From the NCBI GenBank assembly GCA_963682025.1, contig OY821521.1, forward strand, positions 119,451,520 through 119,515,519: a stretch of DNA of 64,000 nt, written 5' to 3'. The notes beneath the pieces were generated by a model. The model was given only the letters and a program-made list of their open reading frames with translations, did no database searches and was not told the origin of the DNA. This document shows, piece after piece, positions 22,787 through 34,735 of this stretch; position 1 is the first letter of the stretch; each line of letters opens with the position of its first letter. A program made the translations under genes and the position numbers. The stretch comes from Cordilura impudica (lineage: Eukaryota; Arthropoda; Insecta; Diptera; Scathophagidae).

Positions 22787-23163
22787 AATTTTCATGTGCG
22801 CCGACGAAGTTTTGAATAAACCCATGTTATAGGAAACTTTTCAACGATTTCAAATATGCTACTCTTAATAATATCACATTTTTAGTTTAGAAGATATAAC
22901 CGTTCAAAGTTGACCGACTTTCGGTTTTCAAAAAAATACACAATTTTTAGTCAATTTGTTGCGATTTCAGGTGTAATACCACGAAAAATAGGTAACGAAT
23001 CGCCTTATTTTTTGTTTGTATTGATTGATGTATTTATTAAATGTATAATGATAAAAAAAAAATTAACTGTTTGCTTTGTGTTTCTCCTGGTAAATCACTA
23101 TTTAAAAACTATCCGTTTTTTCATAATGCCTGGATTAGTCTACGACTGAAAGTTGGCGCAACA

Positions 23164-23223
23164 AGTACTGAAACCATGGCGTTAAACAATTTAAGTACTG
23201 AAAACATGGCGTTGAACAATTTA
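23164..23223 (+). repeat. 30-bp duplication containing the transposase start codon
   Basis: Units 23164-23193 and 23194-23223 differ at two bases. Each carries an ATG followed by a MALNNL-like reading, so the start region is doubled in frame. Confidence 0.85.
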
Positions 23224-25145
23224 AAATTATTTGAACTGTTTAGAAGGTCAACCACACCAAAGTTTTTCACGGAAGGTGCTTTAGAAGAACTTGATAGCTT
23301 ATAGGGAAATATTGAGAGAAGCGAAATAACAAAAAATAATTTTTATCTGATATATGCAAATATTAAGGCAAAATGGGTGAAATCTAATCGAACCATTCAG
23401 AACTTCAACTCCAAATACGAGGACTGGCTTAATGAAGACAGCATCCTGGATATATTGGCAGTAGATAAACCCACCACATCAACCAGAGGAGCAAAAGGAA
23501 GGCCAAAAAAAGTATTGAGGAGTGTTCAATTTTCACAAGAAAGAGGAAACTTGCCGATGCCACCAATGACTTGACCACGAAGCATTTATCGGACGCGCTG
23601 TCTATTAAATATACAAAATCTGTTGCTGATGCAAGCCCACTGGAACTAAAAAGGATTAAGGAAAGCATTCCCACGCCCACAAGCGCACACATTAAAAAGT
23701 ATGGTTCCGAAGAAGCTTTGGCCTTGTTTATGGACTTACAACTTTCCAAAGAAAAATATGAGATACTACGGGCATCCTTGATGCGACACGGGGCTGGCGT
23801 TTTACCAGGATATAAGCATATTACGCAAGCCAAAATAAATTCAAGACCACTGCATACGGAGTTTACGGAAGTCTCTGTGAAAGCCAATCTGCAGGATCTC
23901 ATGGGCCATACAGCAAAACGGTTGTTGGAGAGTCTTCCTGAAAATGAGGTGAAAATTCTTCCTGAGAAACTGACATTGATCAGCAAATGGGGCTGCGATG
24001 GATCATCCGGACAAAGCGCTTATAAGCAAAGGATATCTTCCGATGACGCTACAATATCGGACGGAAATATGTTTATGGCATCTGTTGTTCCTTTGCGGCT
24101 AAAATATGATGTTTCCCTACACTGGAAAAATTCACGTCCGTCATCAGTGCATTATTGCCGACCAAAAATGTTTCAGTTTGCAAGGGAATCGGCAGAACTC
24201 ATAAGGACTACGGTGAATGACATTGAAGAACAAATAAGCAAGATTAAGCCTACAAAGCTGCAAATTGGAGAAGGAAAATATATTGAATGCAATTACAAGT
24301 TCCACCTGACCATGGTTGACGGAAAAGTCTTAAACGAACTGACAGGAACAACCTCAACATTGTCATGCCCGATTTGCAAAAAGAGTCAGAAGAACTTTGG
24401 TAATTTAAACGATTCTACAAACGAGGAGAATTACGAATATGGAATGTCACCATTGCTAAAACTGGCGTATACCCTACCACAAGAGGAGGAAAACAACAAT
24501 GAAAATACATCAATAAAGGATAAGGAAAAGATCAGAAAGAAGCAAATACAGGATGCTTTTTTTAAACAAGTTGGAGTAAAAGTAGACTGTCCCAAGCACG
24601 GATACGGTAACTCAAATGATGGAAACACTTCTAGGAGATTTTTTGAAAATGATGAGGCAGTAACTAGAATCACTGGAATTGACAATCAAATCATGAAAAG
24701 ATTGGGAACGATCTTGAATGTTTTAAACTGCAAAGAAAATGTCAATTCTACAAAATATGGAGAATATGCACCGAAAACTGCATCTCTTTTAGCAGAAATG
24801 GATCCACAGAAGAAGTTGACCCCGACCATCCATAAAATATTGGCGCATGGCAAAGATATAATTGAGTACCAGTCTTTGCCAATTGGAGAGCTTTCTGAAG
24901 AAGCACAGGAGTCTCTTAACAAATTTTATAAAAAACATAGATTGCAGAACACATTCAAAGCATCAAGGGTAAGGCAAAATGAGGACCCCTTCAACATGTT
25001 GGCAGCATCTTCCGATCCACTTATTTCTTCCCTGCGGCATGTGAAGTCACGAATAGAGTTAGAAAATAATTATAGTTTAGAAATGATTAGTCTTTTAGAT
25101 ATACCTTCTCTTATGAATTGTGATGAATATTTTACAGAAAATTGA
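23176..25145 (+). pseudogene. Transib/RAG1-like DDE transposase, one stop and one frameshift
   Basis: ATG at 23176 (second in-frame ATG at 23206 in a 30-bp duplication) opens a frame that meets TAG at 23302, resumes in the same frame, shifts frame near 23535, and is then open to 25145, about 656 codons in all. Catalytic residues match RAG1/Transib order: Asp in GCDGSSGQS (codon 23997), Asp in HLTMVDGKV (24318) and Glu in SEEAQESLNK (24909). Zinc ligands are CX2C in LSCPICKK and HX4H in IHKILAHGKDII, the latter closely like the RAG1 HKTLAH motif. A basic stretch precedes the core. It would cut at the heptamers by a nick-hairpin mechanism. As sequenced it cannot be made whole. Confidence 0.9.
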
Positions 25146-25423
25146 AAAAATAAATTTAAAGAAGTAATTTTTTTTTAATTTGTTGGGTAATAATTTAAAA
25201 CATAAAACCCTAAAGAAAAAAAATAAAAACAATCTAAAAATGTTAAAAATAATTTTTTTTAGTTACCATAAAATTGATTTTCTACAAATTTTAATTTTGA
25301 TAACCCATAAGTAGGCCCCTACAAAGCGTAGCACCCTTTCCAAACGCTCAGTTCATAGGCTGAACAGTTATCTATCATATGCTGTTTAAACTGTTCAATT
25401 ATGTTATTCGGTTCAAAAGATAT

Positions 25424-25466
25424 GATTTTTGCAACGAAAAAACTCAAATGGCGCCACTGTGCGTCG
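25424..25466 (-). other. Transib right end: heptamer, 22-bp spacer, nonamer-like block
   Basis: Reading inward from 25461 on the minus strand: CACAGTG, 22 bases, then GCAAAAATC (25432-25424), which differs from the canonical nonamer ACAAAAACC at two of nine positions. CGTCG (25462-25466) repeats the left flank. The spacer differs by one base from the left end. Confidence 0.85.
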
Positions 25467-25987
25467 TTGACAGTGAATATGATATGCAAACGTATGCACA
25501 CTCATTCACCAACAGTTTTTATCGTAAGGGTTAATGTTCTGTTATTGAATGATAACGTATTAAGATACTTTTTGTAGTTTATAATTAATTAGTAATAAGC
25601 ATTTTATTTAGTGGGAAAAATATTTAAAAAATTTTGAATTATTTTGGAAGCCAGCAACACGAATAAGCTTGCGAGGAAGAGCAATTGCAGGATGTGTACA
25701 TGGGGTAAATAAAAAATTAGCAGAAACTGGTTTGAAACACTCTTTTCAAATAGCTAGTGGTACAGTGGTCATTGGTATTTAAACGAGTGAAACAAAGTTT
25801 AACATTATACCAGTATACATTAGAGGGGTAGATTGGAGTAATGAATTCCAGGTACTTAAAAATTTTTTTCACAAATAACTTCGAAGCAAATACAATAGTT
25901 ATAAGAGATATGAACGTTCGAGTTGGCAGAATACAACAGAAAATAAAAGAAATTGTTGCGGTGGGGTTTTCTCTAATCAAAGTACAT
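25467..25987 (+). pseudogene. LINE-A ORF2 start: endonuclease N-terminal part
   Basis: After about 150 bp of unassigned sequence, a plus-strand frame (about 25630-25980) reads an APE-type nuclease: IPVYIRGVDWSNEF and VIRDMNVRVGRIQQ, the latter the region of the catalytic Asp and Asn. One stop (near 25781) and a frame change are present. It is cut at 25976-25987 (ATCAAAGTACAT), which reappears with one change at 40864-40875, where the same endonuclease continues. Confidence 0.7.
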
Positions 25988-26049
25988 AGTCAATAGTGTA
26001 TGTTAGCACACTGTGAACCTTGTTAGAGTAATTAGAGAATATTGATTTT

Positions 26050-27684
26050 TAAACAACAATGAATTCCGTTGTAAAAATGTATTTAGTTGTGAATGAATTA
26101 TTTTCTCGAATATTTTATTTATTGTTGAAAGAAGCGCTATTGGCCGGTATTTTTCAACTGTGTTTGCATGTCCATCTTTCGGAATAGGAACAACTTTGTG
26201 CAGCTATAGAACGTCGGGATATATGGATGTATTTATCATGGTATTAAAGATTTTCGACAAGTAAGGTGATACAGTTTGACCACAATATTTGAGCACATTT
26301 GATGAAATATTATCATGGCCAGTACTATTTGATGTTTTCAGGTTTCTTAAAATATCTTTAATTTCATTAGAGGAAACTTCATTACATTAGAGGAAACTTC
26401 ATTACATTACGGTTTGCATGACGGTCCAAAGATCTGAAGAAATTGCAGTTATCATCAGGATACTTAATGATTTTACTCCTTAACTGCTCAATTACATTAA
26501 CAAAATATTCACTAAAAAGTGTGGATTTAACTCTGTTGTTTTCAATACACAGTCCATTTGAATCTACGACGTTTAACAATTTCTACTGAGAGCGACCATT
26601 TATATTATTTAAAAATCTCCAACACTTCTTTAAGTCTCCACTACAGCTGAATATATTCTTCCCATAATAGGCATTCATTGATTCCTTTGTAGCTTTTCTA
26701 ATGACTACTAATTCTCTTTAGTCTTTTTTTAATAGTACTGTCTTCCTTGTTCTTCTTTCTCTTAGTTAATATTTTCTTCTTTACCTGCATTAAACACCAT
26801 AAATTATTATTTATCCAAGGAGCAATATCACGTTTTATAGACTTTTTTTGCCTCGTTTCACTTGTGCTTCTTAGAATTGCTTCATTAAAAACTTCTACTA
26901 AGTTGGAAGTAGCTTCAGACGGATTGCTAAAGTCAGAAATATTAGAAAGATTCTGAACCAGATAATTTTTGATATTTTTATAGTCACAAATAATATTTAC
27001 ATTTTCCGAATAATCACAATATCCAACATCAAACTTAAGTTTGCAGCAAATAAGGTTGTGATCAGTCAAACTACATTCCACAGAGTCAATACAAATTCGT
27101 TCTAGTTACTAAATAATGACAACATTTCAGGTCGTAGCAATTTAATAAATTCGTTAAATCATTTGGTTGTTCAGTTTCAATTTGATCTATATTTGAATCT
27201 CCAACCACCACAGATTATTTGCAAAATCACTCAATTTACTTTCTAAAATTTCCAGAAAATCTTCACGTTTACATTGTTGAGTACGATAAAAACTAATAAT
27301 GTTCAGCGGTTTTCCATGTAATTTGAGATTATTGATACTCAGTTGAATTACCTCCACATAGTTACCGCTTTCATTGCAGTTTACGGTATATTGGAATTTT
27401 TTATTAACGTATATTGAAGTACCTCCATACGCATCATTCCTGCAACAGTGTATACTTCTATAATGAGGAATTTCATACATCTGGGAAGATATTTTGTCAA
27501 ACCAAGTCTCCCGCATCGCAAGCATATCTGGCAATCTCGGTAAATTTGAAAGAAAAGATTTAAATTTATAAAGCGATGAAATGCTTCTTAAATTTACAGA
27601 AAAAATTTTTAAATATTTACAATTTATAGTTTTTATATAATTTTCAAATGAATTAATACTTTTGATATATCGATTGTTACTCAT
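26050..27684 (-). pseudogene. LINE-B ORF2: APE endonuclease and partial reverse transcriptase
   Basis: The first 165 codons (27684-27187) start after MSNNRYIK and carry FSVNLRSI and an AMRETWF motif (usually LTETWL) of APE nucleases. Broken frames continue (27081-26698, then 26579-26382) through the linker to the reverse transcriptase start (a KYRPIALL-type motif near 26135), where it ends. Several stops and frameshifts are present. A 23-bp local duplication near 26365-26402 also breaks the frame. The catalytic YADD part is absent. Confidence 0.65.
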
Positions 27685-27743
27685 AAAAAAAGAGATAATA
27701 TTAAAAACAAGAACAAAAATAGATAAAAGAACAATTTTAGTTT

Positions 27744-28337
27744 TTATGCATTATTGGTGAACGGTGACATAAAATCCGCTTGCCCTTCATCATCACTGCT
27801 ACCCAATTCTGCTGCAACGCTTTTATTTAAAGATTTCCGCATTATTGGTTTATTAGCTTCTAACAAAATTTCATCTACGTCATCTTCATTTCTTATCAAT
27901 CGGGGACGAGATATTGCACTCTTCTTAGTTAAAATACGGCCATGGTTTGGATAAACTGATGTGTAACCAACTGATTTTAAAGTTTTAGCATATTTAAGTA
28001 ATCCCAAGGTTTCCATGCTTAGCAAGTCGTTTACAAAAATTTTGCTTTCTCCATCTTCTTTCAGAACTGTCTTAATAGTAATGAATTTATCTTTATCAGT
28101 AGAAATTTCAACATCAATATTTTTTGAAAATTTAACAGCATCAGCTGCCGATTCTTTCTATTCAGGTTTCTTCTTTCAATCGACAATTTTCTTTTTTAAC
28201 TTCATTTAGTTTTTTGTTGTTTTCTACCAATCCTTTTAAGATATTATCATGTTTTGATAAAAAAGTTAGCGATTCATGTATATGTGTCAGCTGATCCAGT
28301 TGATTTAGCTTTGTTTTTATCAGCGAAAGCTCTTTTT
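27744..28337 (-). pseudogene. LINE-B ORF1, C-terminal part
   Basis: It continues the ORF1 cut by Helentron copy 2: coiled coil (KELSLIKTKLNQLDQL onward), a frameshift near 28165, then an open frame to 27744 with VNDLLSMETLGLLKYAKTLK and an acidic tail. The ORF1 protein would coat element RNA. Together with the 38266-38040 piece it makes a PHD finger, coiled coil and C-terminal domain protein. Confidence 0.65.
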
Positions 28338-31187
28338 TATACCCTCCACTCCAGTGTGCAGAGGGTATATATAAGTTTGTCATTCCGTTTGTAATAATTA
28401 GAAAAAAAAATTTGGACCCCATAAAATATATATATTTGTGATCCTTATAACAACCGGAGTTGATATAGCGATGTCCGTCTGTCCGTCTGTGGAAATCACG
28501 ATGACGGCATCAATCGGGCAGCTAGGGTGCTCGTTGGCATAAAAAATGATTCATTAACATCCTGAAAAGTTTGCTATTTAAAATCGTCCAAATCGGTCGA
28601 TTACGGCCCGAGATTTGAATGAAGAACTAAAAAAAGTCTTGAAAAAATATAATTTTCTATGTTGTTCTTGTCACGATCACGCCCTCAATAGGATAGCTAG
28701 GGTGATAATTTTTAGTGAGAATGATTCACCAAATTCATGGGAAGATTTCTATTTCAAAAATCATTAAAATCGGTGGAACAGGTCCAGGTAAATCTATGAA
28801 AAATTAAAAAAAAAATGAAAAACATGATGTTTCCATATTGTTCCTGTTGTTATTCTAAATGTTGCATTATTGTCATAGCTGGACTTGTTGTTTTGTGGTC
28901 GTTGTGGTAATAATATAATAAAAACAAACCCTTTGTACATTTTTTTTGTGAACTCTGGTAGAAAATTTTAAAAGTTTCCATTGTTTTGGCATCACTAAAA
29001 AAATTTGTTAGGTCATTTCTGTCATTGCCACGAGCCTGCATGCAAAATTTCAGATCGATTGGCTCACGGGAAAGGGGCTAAAAAACGATCCAAAATTTTG
29101 TCTACAAGCAGACACTACCAGTTAATATAAAGGCAGTAAATAAAGGGAGTAAAAGTTCACCAATAATTTAAAAAACAAATTTTTATGTATTAATTTATTT
29201 AAAGAAAAAAATAATTAACTGAAATAGTAATAATAAAAAAAAAAATAATATACAATACAAAAAAAAAGAATATATAAATAAAATAAAATAAAATAAAGAT
29301 AAATGCATTCATAGCATTATAATACATATAAAAGGTCAATGTTTTCTAACAGTAACCGTAACGAGTCAGTTGTTTTTTTTTTACATGAAAATCATTTAAA
29401 ACAGTTACCGAACGTAACCGGAACGTCCCAATACTTTTCATGTGAAAAAAAGGCTGACACGTTACGTAACAGTTACATGTCGCTAACTTTTTCTTTACAC
29501 AGGCTACTGCTTTTGCAGCCAACTTCAAGTCTATTTATATAGTTTCGTAAGCATAACTGATAAAATTGTTTCTATTATTTTTTGCTTTAAGTAATAAATT
29601 ATAAATATACTGAATTTGCAAACTAAAATGGATACATATATTGGAGGTGCTTTAATACAAAAGAGTTAACGAAACAAAATCAAAAAAAAAAAAACAACTC
29701 TACATCAACAATGGCAGTCATATGTTCTTCAAATAGAAAAAAAAACTGCAAGTGTGTTTTTTGGCTACTAAACAAAAATAGTGTTGACAATATAACAAAA
29801 TATGTAAAAGAAGTTAGTGCTATGAAATATTTTATTTTGTTTAAAAAAAAAATCGCAAAATGAAAGGCTATAATTCCATTAATAATCAAAAGGCGTTAAA
29901 CTAATTTATTTATTTTTACGTTGTACTAATGCATTTTAAATAAGTAAAAGTAATTGTATATTTAAATAAAAATGCATTTGTATTATATGTTGCTGTCGTA
30001 TTCAGAAAAATCAAGTAGCTGACTATACGACTACAAATGCTGCTGCCAGCAGTCGTCTATGTGTTTCATTCATGATGTTGCATTTTTTTGCGAGCAATAC
30101 TTACATATATTCTAAATAAAGAAATAATAGTTCTTTTCATACTGCGAAATCTATACAAATATATGTACAAATACTATATGTCAAATTTCAAATTTGCAAT
30201 AATTGATACATTTTTGAAAGAAAATTGTATAATATGAAATGTCTTTAATTTATTTCATAGAAAACAATTTTTTGAGGTGCGTGGATTTTCCATATTTACT
30301 GTTTTACTATTTTCGTAATGAGGTTAAATGAGTTAAAAAGAATTTAAAATATTTGAAAATATTAGGTGAGGATCCTCAAGATGTAATATACGGTCGGTCT
30401 AAAACTTTTCACTTAGAGCCACAGTTAAATTCGAAACAACAAAAACCCATATATTTTGTGCATAAAGTTTAACATCAAATGTGCTTTTCTAAAATGTCTA
30501 TATATTTTTTCTCATTCATTTCTGACCTTCTTCAATGTAAATTTACCAAAGTTTTTTTTATTGCAATATGTATATAAAACTTAAAAATTTAATATTTTTT
30601 ATTGTGTATTAACTTATTATTCTGCGATTTTCATTACATCACAAAATGTTACAAATTGGCACTACTGTTTCAAAAACAGAAAACTTCTAAATCAGTTGAA
30701 AACAGTTGATCTGTAAAACTGTGTGTGAAATTGTGTCAAATAAAATTACAAATATTAATAAATATAGTAATACATATATACATATTTTATTAATTTTGTT
30801 AAGAATTAGCACAAAATTGATTTTCCATTTTGCATTTCATTTATAAAGAATTCTGCCATATTTTGTTAAAGGGAAAATCCATTTTTGTTATATTAAAAAA
30901 AACAGACTTGCATTTAATTTTTCCGTGACTGCCTCAATAATTGCGTAGATGCCACCACAATATTTTTTCTAATTAAATATTAACCAATATCTAACTAGAA
31001 TTATGATTTATTCTGACTGAAAAGTTCCAATTAAAAGTTATTCATCCCAATTATGAATATTCTCAAGGAATTTCTTTCTCACGGAAAATACATTTCTCGA
31101 GAAAAAAATTCCTCCAATTATAAATTCCGCGTGAACAAAAAATGATTAACTGGCATCATCGAATTTCGAAGCCACTTGCTTTGCTTA

Positions 31188-31662
31188 GTCCGAATTCACA
31201 CAAGGCAACTTTTGTTGCGCAATTCTTGAGTTTGTAGATGTTTGCGGTGAGGGGAATAAAAAGGGAAAAATAATTGCCGGTTCTCGGCTATTTCAAGCAA
31301 TTCTCTCATTCGCTTTTTTTTTGTTGAATATTTGACATTTCTTTTCATTCGGTGTTTCGCTCTTGGTGTGAATAATTCGTAATTATTGTTTACTTTATTA
31401 AAATGGCCTTTAAATGGAATCAGGACTTAATTTTTTTCTTTTGAATTCATTTTTCAACAAAACCAATTAAATTAATTTATGTATGTATGTACTTAATTTT
31501 ACTATTGTTCTTTACGACTAGAGCACAAATGTCAAATTATAAGAAAATAAAAACAAAACAGTAAAATTGCCGAAGAAATTGTCGTGTGTGGACATAAAAG
31601 CAATTTCAAAAGAGAATTGCCAAAAAGTTGCCCAATAAAAATTGCCTTGTGTGACCCCCGAC
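31188..31662. mobile_element. Harbinger-type MITE with TTA duplication
   Basis: A 475-bp insertion. The ends share CACACAAGGCAA as inverted repeats set six bases behind GTC at each terminus. TTA flanks both sides, and copy 1 (around 9982-9984) shows the empty site with a single TTA. No coding frame. The 3-bp TTA duplication fits PIF/Harbinger. Confidence 0.8.
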
Positions 31663-31720
31663 TTATTGACAATTTATTTTCTATTTTTTGTGTGTGTGCA
31701 AACGACCCTACAATAAATGT

Positions 31721-32503
31721 CCCAATAAACATTTTTGTTTGCTATCAACTTGAGGTGCATTTGAGATCAAATACATTTCTCAAATCTCCAACGTTAATTC
31801 TCAAATGCCCTCAATAGTTCGAATATAGTCTTCTCAACTTAAAAGGCACATTTTTTATATGGCGATTTTCATAGTTATCAAATTGAGAAATTTGTGATTC
31901 TCAACTTGATAGCAAAGAAATATTTCCAATCGGTATCAAATGGAAGGTACGGAATTGCCATATTAAAAAATATTATACTAATTTTAGAAATGAAAACAAT
32001 GTACTTTTTTTAATGTTTCAATTTAATTTCATTATATATTTAACATTACTATGTACATATTTAACATTAAATGTACATATTATGTACATTTTTTAAAATC
32101 TAGAATTAAAAATAAATGAATTAATTAGTTGTACATTTTTTGAAAAATTCGACAAAAAGCAGAAATAATTAAAAATATATCAATGATTTATTTGAACTTT
32201 TTTGGCATTTTTTAATTTAATTTATTATTTATGACATATTTAAATAATATCTCAGACTTAACACAAATCGTATTCAAGTTGAAAAAATGTTTGGTCTCAA
32301 GTGGAGAAAAGTGTTGGATATCCAATTGAGAGTAAAAATGTTTCTCAAAGATTGGAAAAAATGTTAAGTCTCAACTTGATGTCAAGTTGAAAGCAAACAA
32401 GGAGAAAAATTGTTCAACCCAAGTTGAGAATTACATTTGACATCAATTTAAGAACTTAACTTTTCTCCAACATTGGAGAAATAATATTTCAATGCATACT
32501 GGG
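31721..32503. mobile_element. Foldback-type insertion inside Helentron copy 2
   Basis: Counterpart of 10043-10791, with the same CCCAATAAACATT end and TCAACTTGA-type repeats. It retains a short hairpin sequence (TTTCTCCAACATTGGAGAAA, about 32461-32481) that is missing from copy 1. Confidence 0.55.
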
Positions 32504-34134
32504 GAATGACCGAAACTAACACATAAACAGTTTTTTCCTATTTGAAAAACATATGACTGTCATTGTTGCTGTTGTAGAGTTGTTATACCCTCCACTCCAG
32601 TGTGCAGAGAGTATATATAAGTTTGTCATTCCGTTTGTAATAATTAGAAAAAAAATTTTGGACCCCATAAAATTTATATATTTGTGATCCTTATAACAAC
32701 CGGAGTTGATATAGCGATGTCCGTCTGTCCGTCTGTCCGTCTGTGGAAATCACGATGACGGCATCAATCCGGCAGCTAGGGTACTCGTTGACATAAAAAT
32801 GATTCACTAACATCCTGAGAAGTTTGCTATTTAAAATCGTCCAAATCGGTCGATTAGGGCCCGAGATTTGAATGAAGAACTAAAAAAGTCTTGAAAAAAA
32901 ATAATTTTCTATGTTGTTCTTGTCACGATCACGCCCTCAATAGTGCAGCTACAGTGATCATTTTTAGTGAGAATGATTCACCAAATTCATGGAAAGATTT
33001 CTACTTCAAAAATCATTAAAATCGGTGGAACAGGTCCAGGGAAATCTCTGAAAAAGTAAAAAAAAAATGAAAAACATGATATTTCTATATTGTTCTTGTT
33101 GTTATTCTAAATGTTGCATTGTTTTCATAGCTGGACTTGTTGTTTTTGTGGTCGTTATGGTAATAATATAACAAAAACAAACCCTTTGTACATTTTTTTA
33201 TCAACTCTGGTAGAAAAATTTAAAAGTTTCCATTGTTTTGGCATCACTAAAAAAATATGTTAGATCATTTCTGTCATTGCCACAAGCCTGCCTGCAAAAT
33301 TTCAGATCGATTGGGTCACGGGAAAGTGGTTAAAATCGATCCAAAATTTTTTCGACAAGCAGACACTACGAGTTAATATAAAGGGAGTAAAAGTTCACCA
33401 ACATCTAAAGCAAATAATGCTAAAATACCTAGTTGTTAATAAAAAAAACAATTGGGCAATTCACAATGGGTAATGTATCGTTGTATCTCTTGTATCGTGT
33501 ATCACTTTACAATAGTGTAAAATTGTTGTTGGTAATTTTCACTGAAAAATCTGATACACGATCCAACTTCATTTGCTATGTTTAGTAAATGTTGTATATT
33601 GTATCATAACATATCATATATTGTATCATAACATACCAAGTGAATGCCAGTTTTTATGAAAAAGAAAAAACAAATACATAGAATATTATCAGCATAAATA
33701 ATTATAAAATAAAATATGGCAAATAATGCAAATAACGCAAATACATCGATAAGTTTATTTGTATAAAAATTAATGTTTATATTTTTAGTATGTATTTTCT
33801 CTTTCAGTACCAACCAAAACATTTAACATTTTTTTTTTTCATTATAAATGAAAATGCAAGAGGTACGTAACTAAAACTCCAGGGTATATCTCACGACCAA
33901 AAAGCAAACACTGACAAGTGTTTTCTCTTATACAAAATAGCAGAAGCGACGAAGCGATCTTTCCTCGTTGGATCGAAAATTACTAAAGAAAGCGTTTTAC
34001 AATATGAAAATACAACTGAGTGTTCACAACAAATGATTGTATTGTGTATTTCAATACAACATACAATATACAACACCTGTTGTGAATTGCCCAAATGTAA
34101 ATTTAGCAAAAAAATTTATGTATTAATTTATTTA

Positions 34135-34626
34135 AGGTGCTATTACACGAAATGTTTTTTACATATGTACTGTCACTTTTTTTATCCATATGAAATTCCT
34201 CATGTCTGTCAAAATTGTCTTTTACATACGATTCATAATTTTTGCTATCACACGTGCATATGTATTTCCGTCTGACATAACCTCTAAATGTAAACAACAG
34301 CTAATTTAATTTGTGAATTTACAAAAATTTATTGTTAAAAAAAAGGTTATTTATTTTTTAATTGTTAATTAATACTAAAGAATTTATTTTTCTTTCAATA
34401 TTAATCTTTAAAATTTACTCTGTTTTTCTTTCGCCACAAGCAGTGTTGTATTTTCATATGTTTGTCATGCAAAAATAGAACCTGTTCTAATTGAAAAATG
34501 TACATGTGACTTTCCTCATGTGTTGTACACAAACAATGTTTCATATGTATCACACGATGTGTACAACTTTTGTTGTGGGAAAATTTGACAGTACATATGT
34601 AAAAAACACATCATGTAATAGCACCT
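34135..34626. mobile_element. Harbinger MITE (family of the element at 15583)
   Basis: 492 bp with long, almost perfect terminal inverted repeats (about 42 bp, starting AGGTGCTATTACAC) flanked by TTA; copy 1 has the empty site near 12351. Its left part matches the complement of the right end of the Harbinger at 15583-19652, and its right part matches the complement of that element's left end. It is therefore an internally deleted derivative of that lineage. It encodes nothing. Confidence 0.85.
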
Positions 34627-34735
34627 TTAAAGAGAAAAACACAAAAATAACGTGTGATGTTGTATTTTTTGTGTGTAATATTTAAATATACATACATACA
34701 CATATTAAATAATACAAATAATGTACACATATTAT

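Larger units (their letters stand above)
22747..25461 (+). mobile_element. Transib (RAG1-related) DNA transposon, complete ends
   Basis: The element runs from CACAGTGGCGCC at 22747 to the complementary GGCGCCACTGTG ending at 25461, a perfect 12-bp terminal inverted repeat. CGTCG flanks it on both sides (22742-22746 and 25462-25466), the GC-rich 5-bp duplication known for Transib. The first seven bases equal the V(D)J recombination signal heptamer. A nonamer-like block follows after 23 bp on the left (GCAAAATCA) and 22 bp on the right (GCAAAAATC). Inside is one long transposase frame with RAG1-type motifs but with an early stop and a frameshift. It interrupts LINE-A. Confidence 0.92.
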
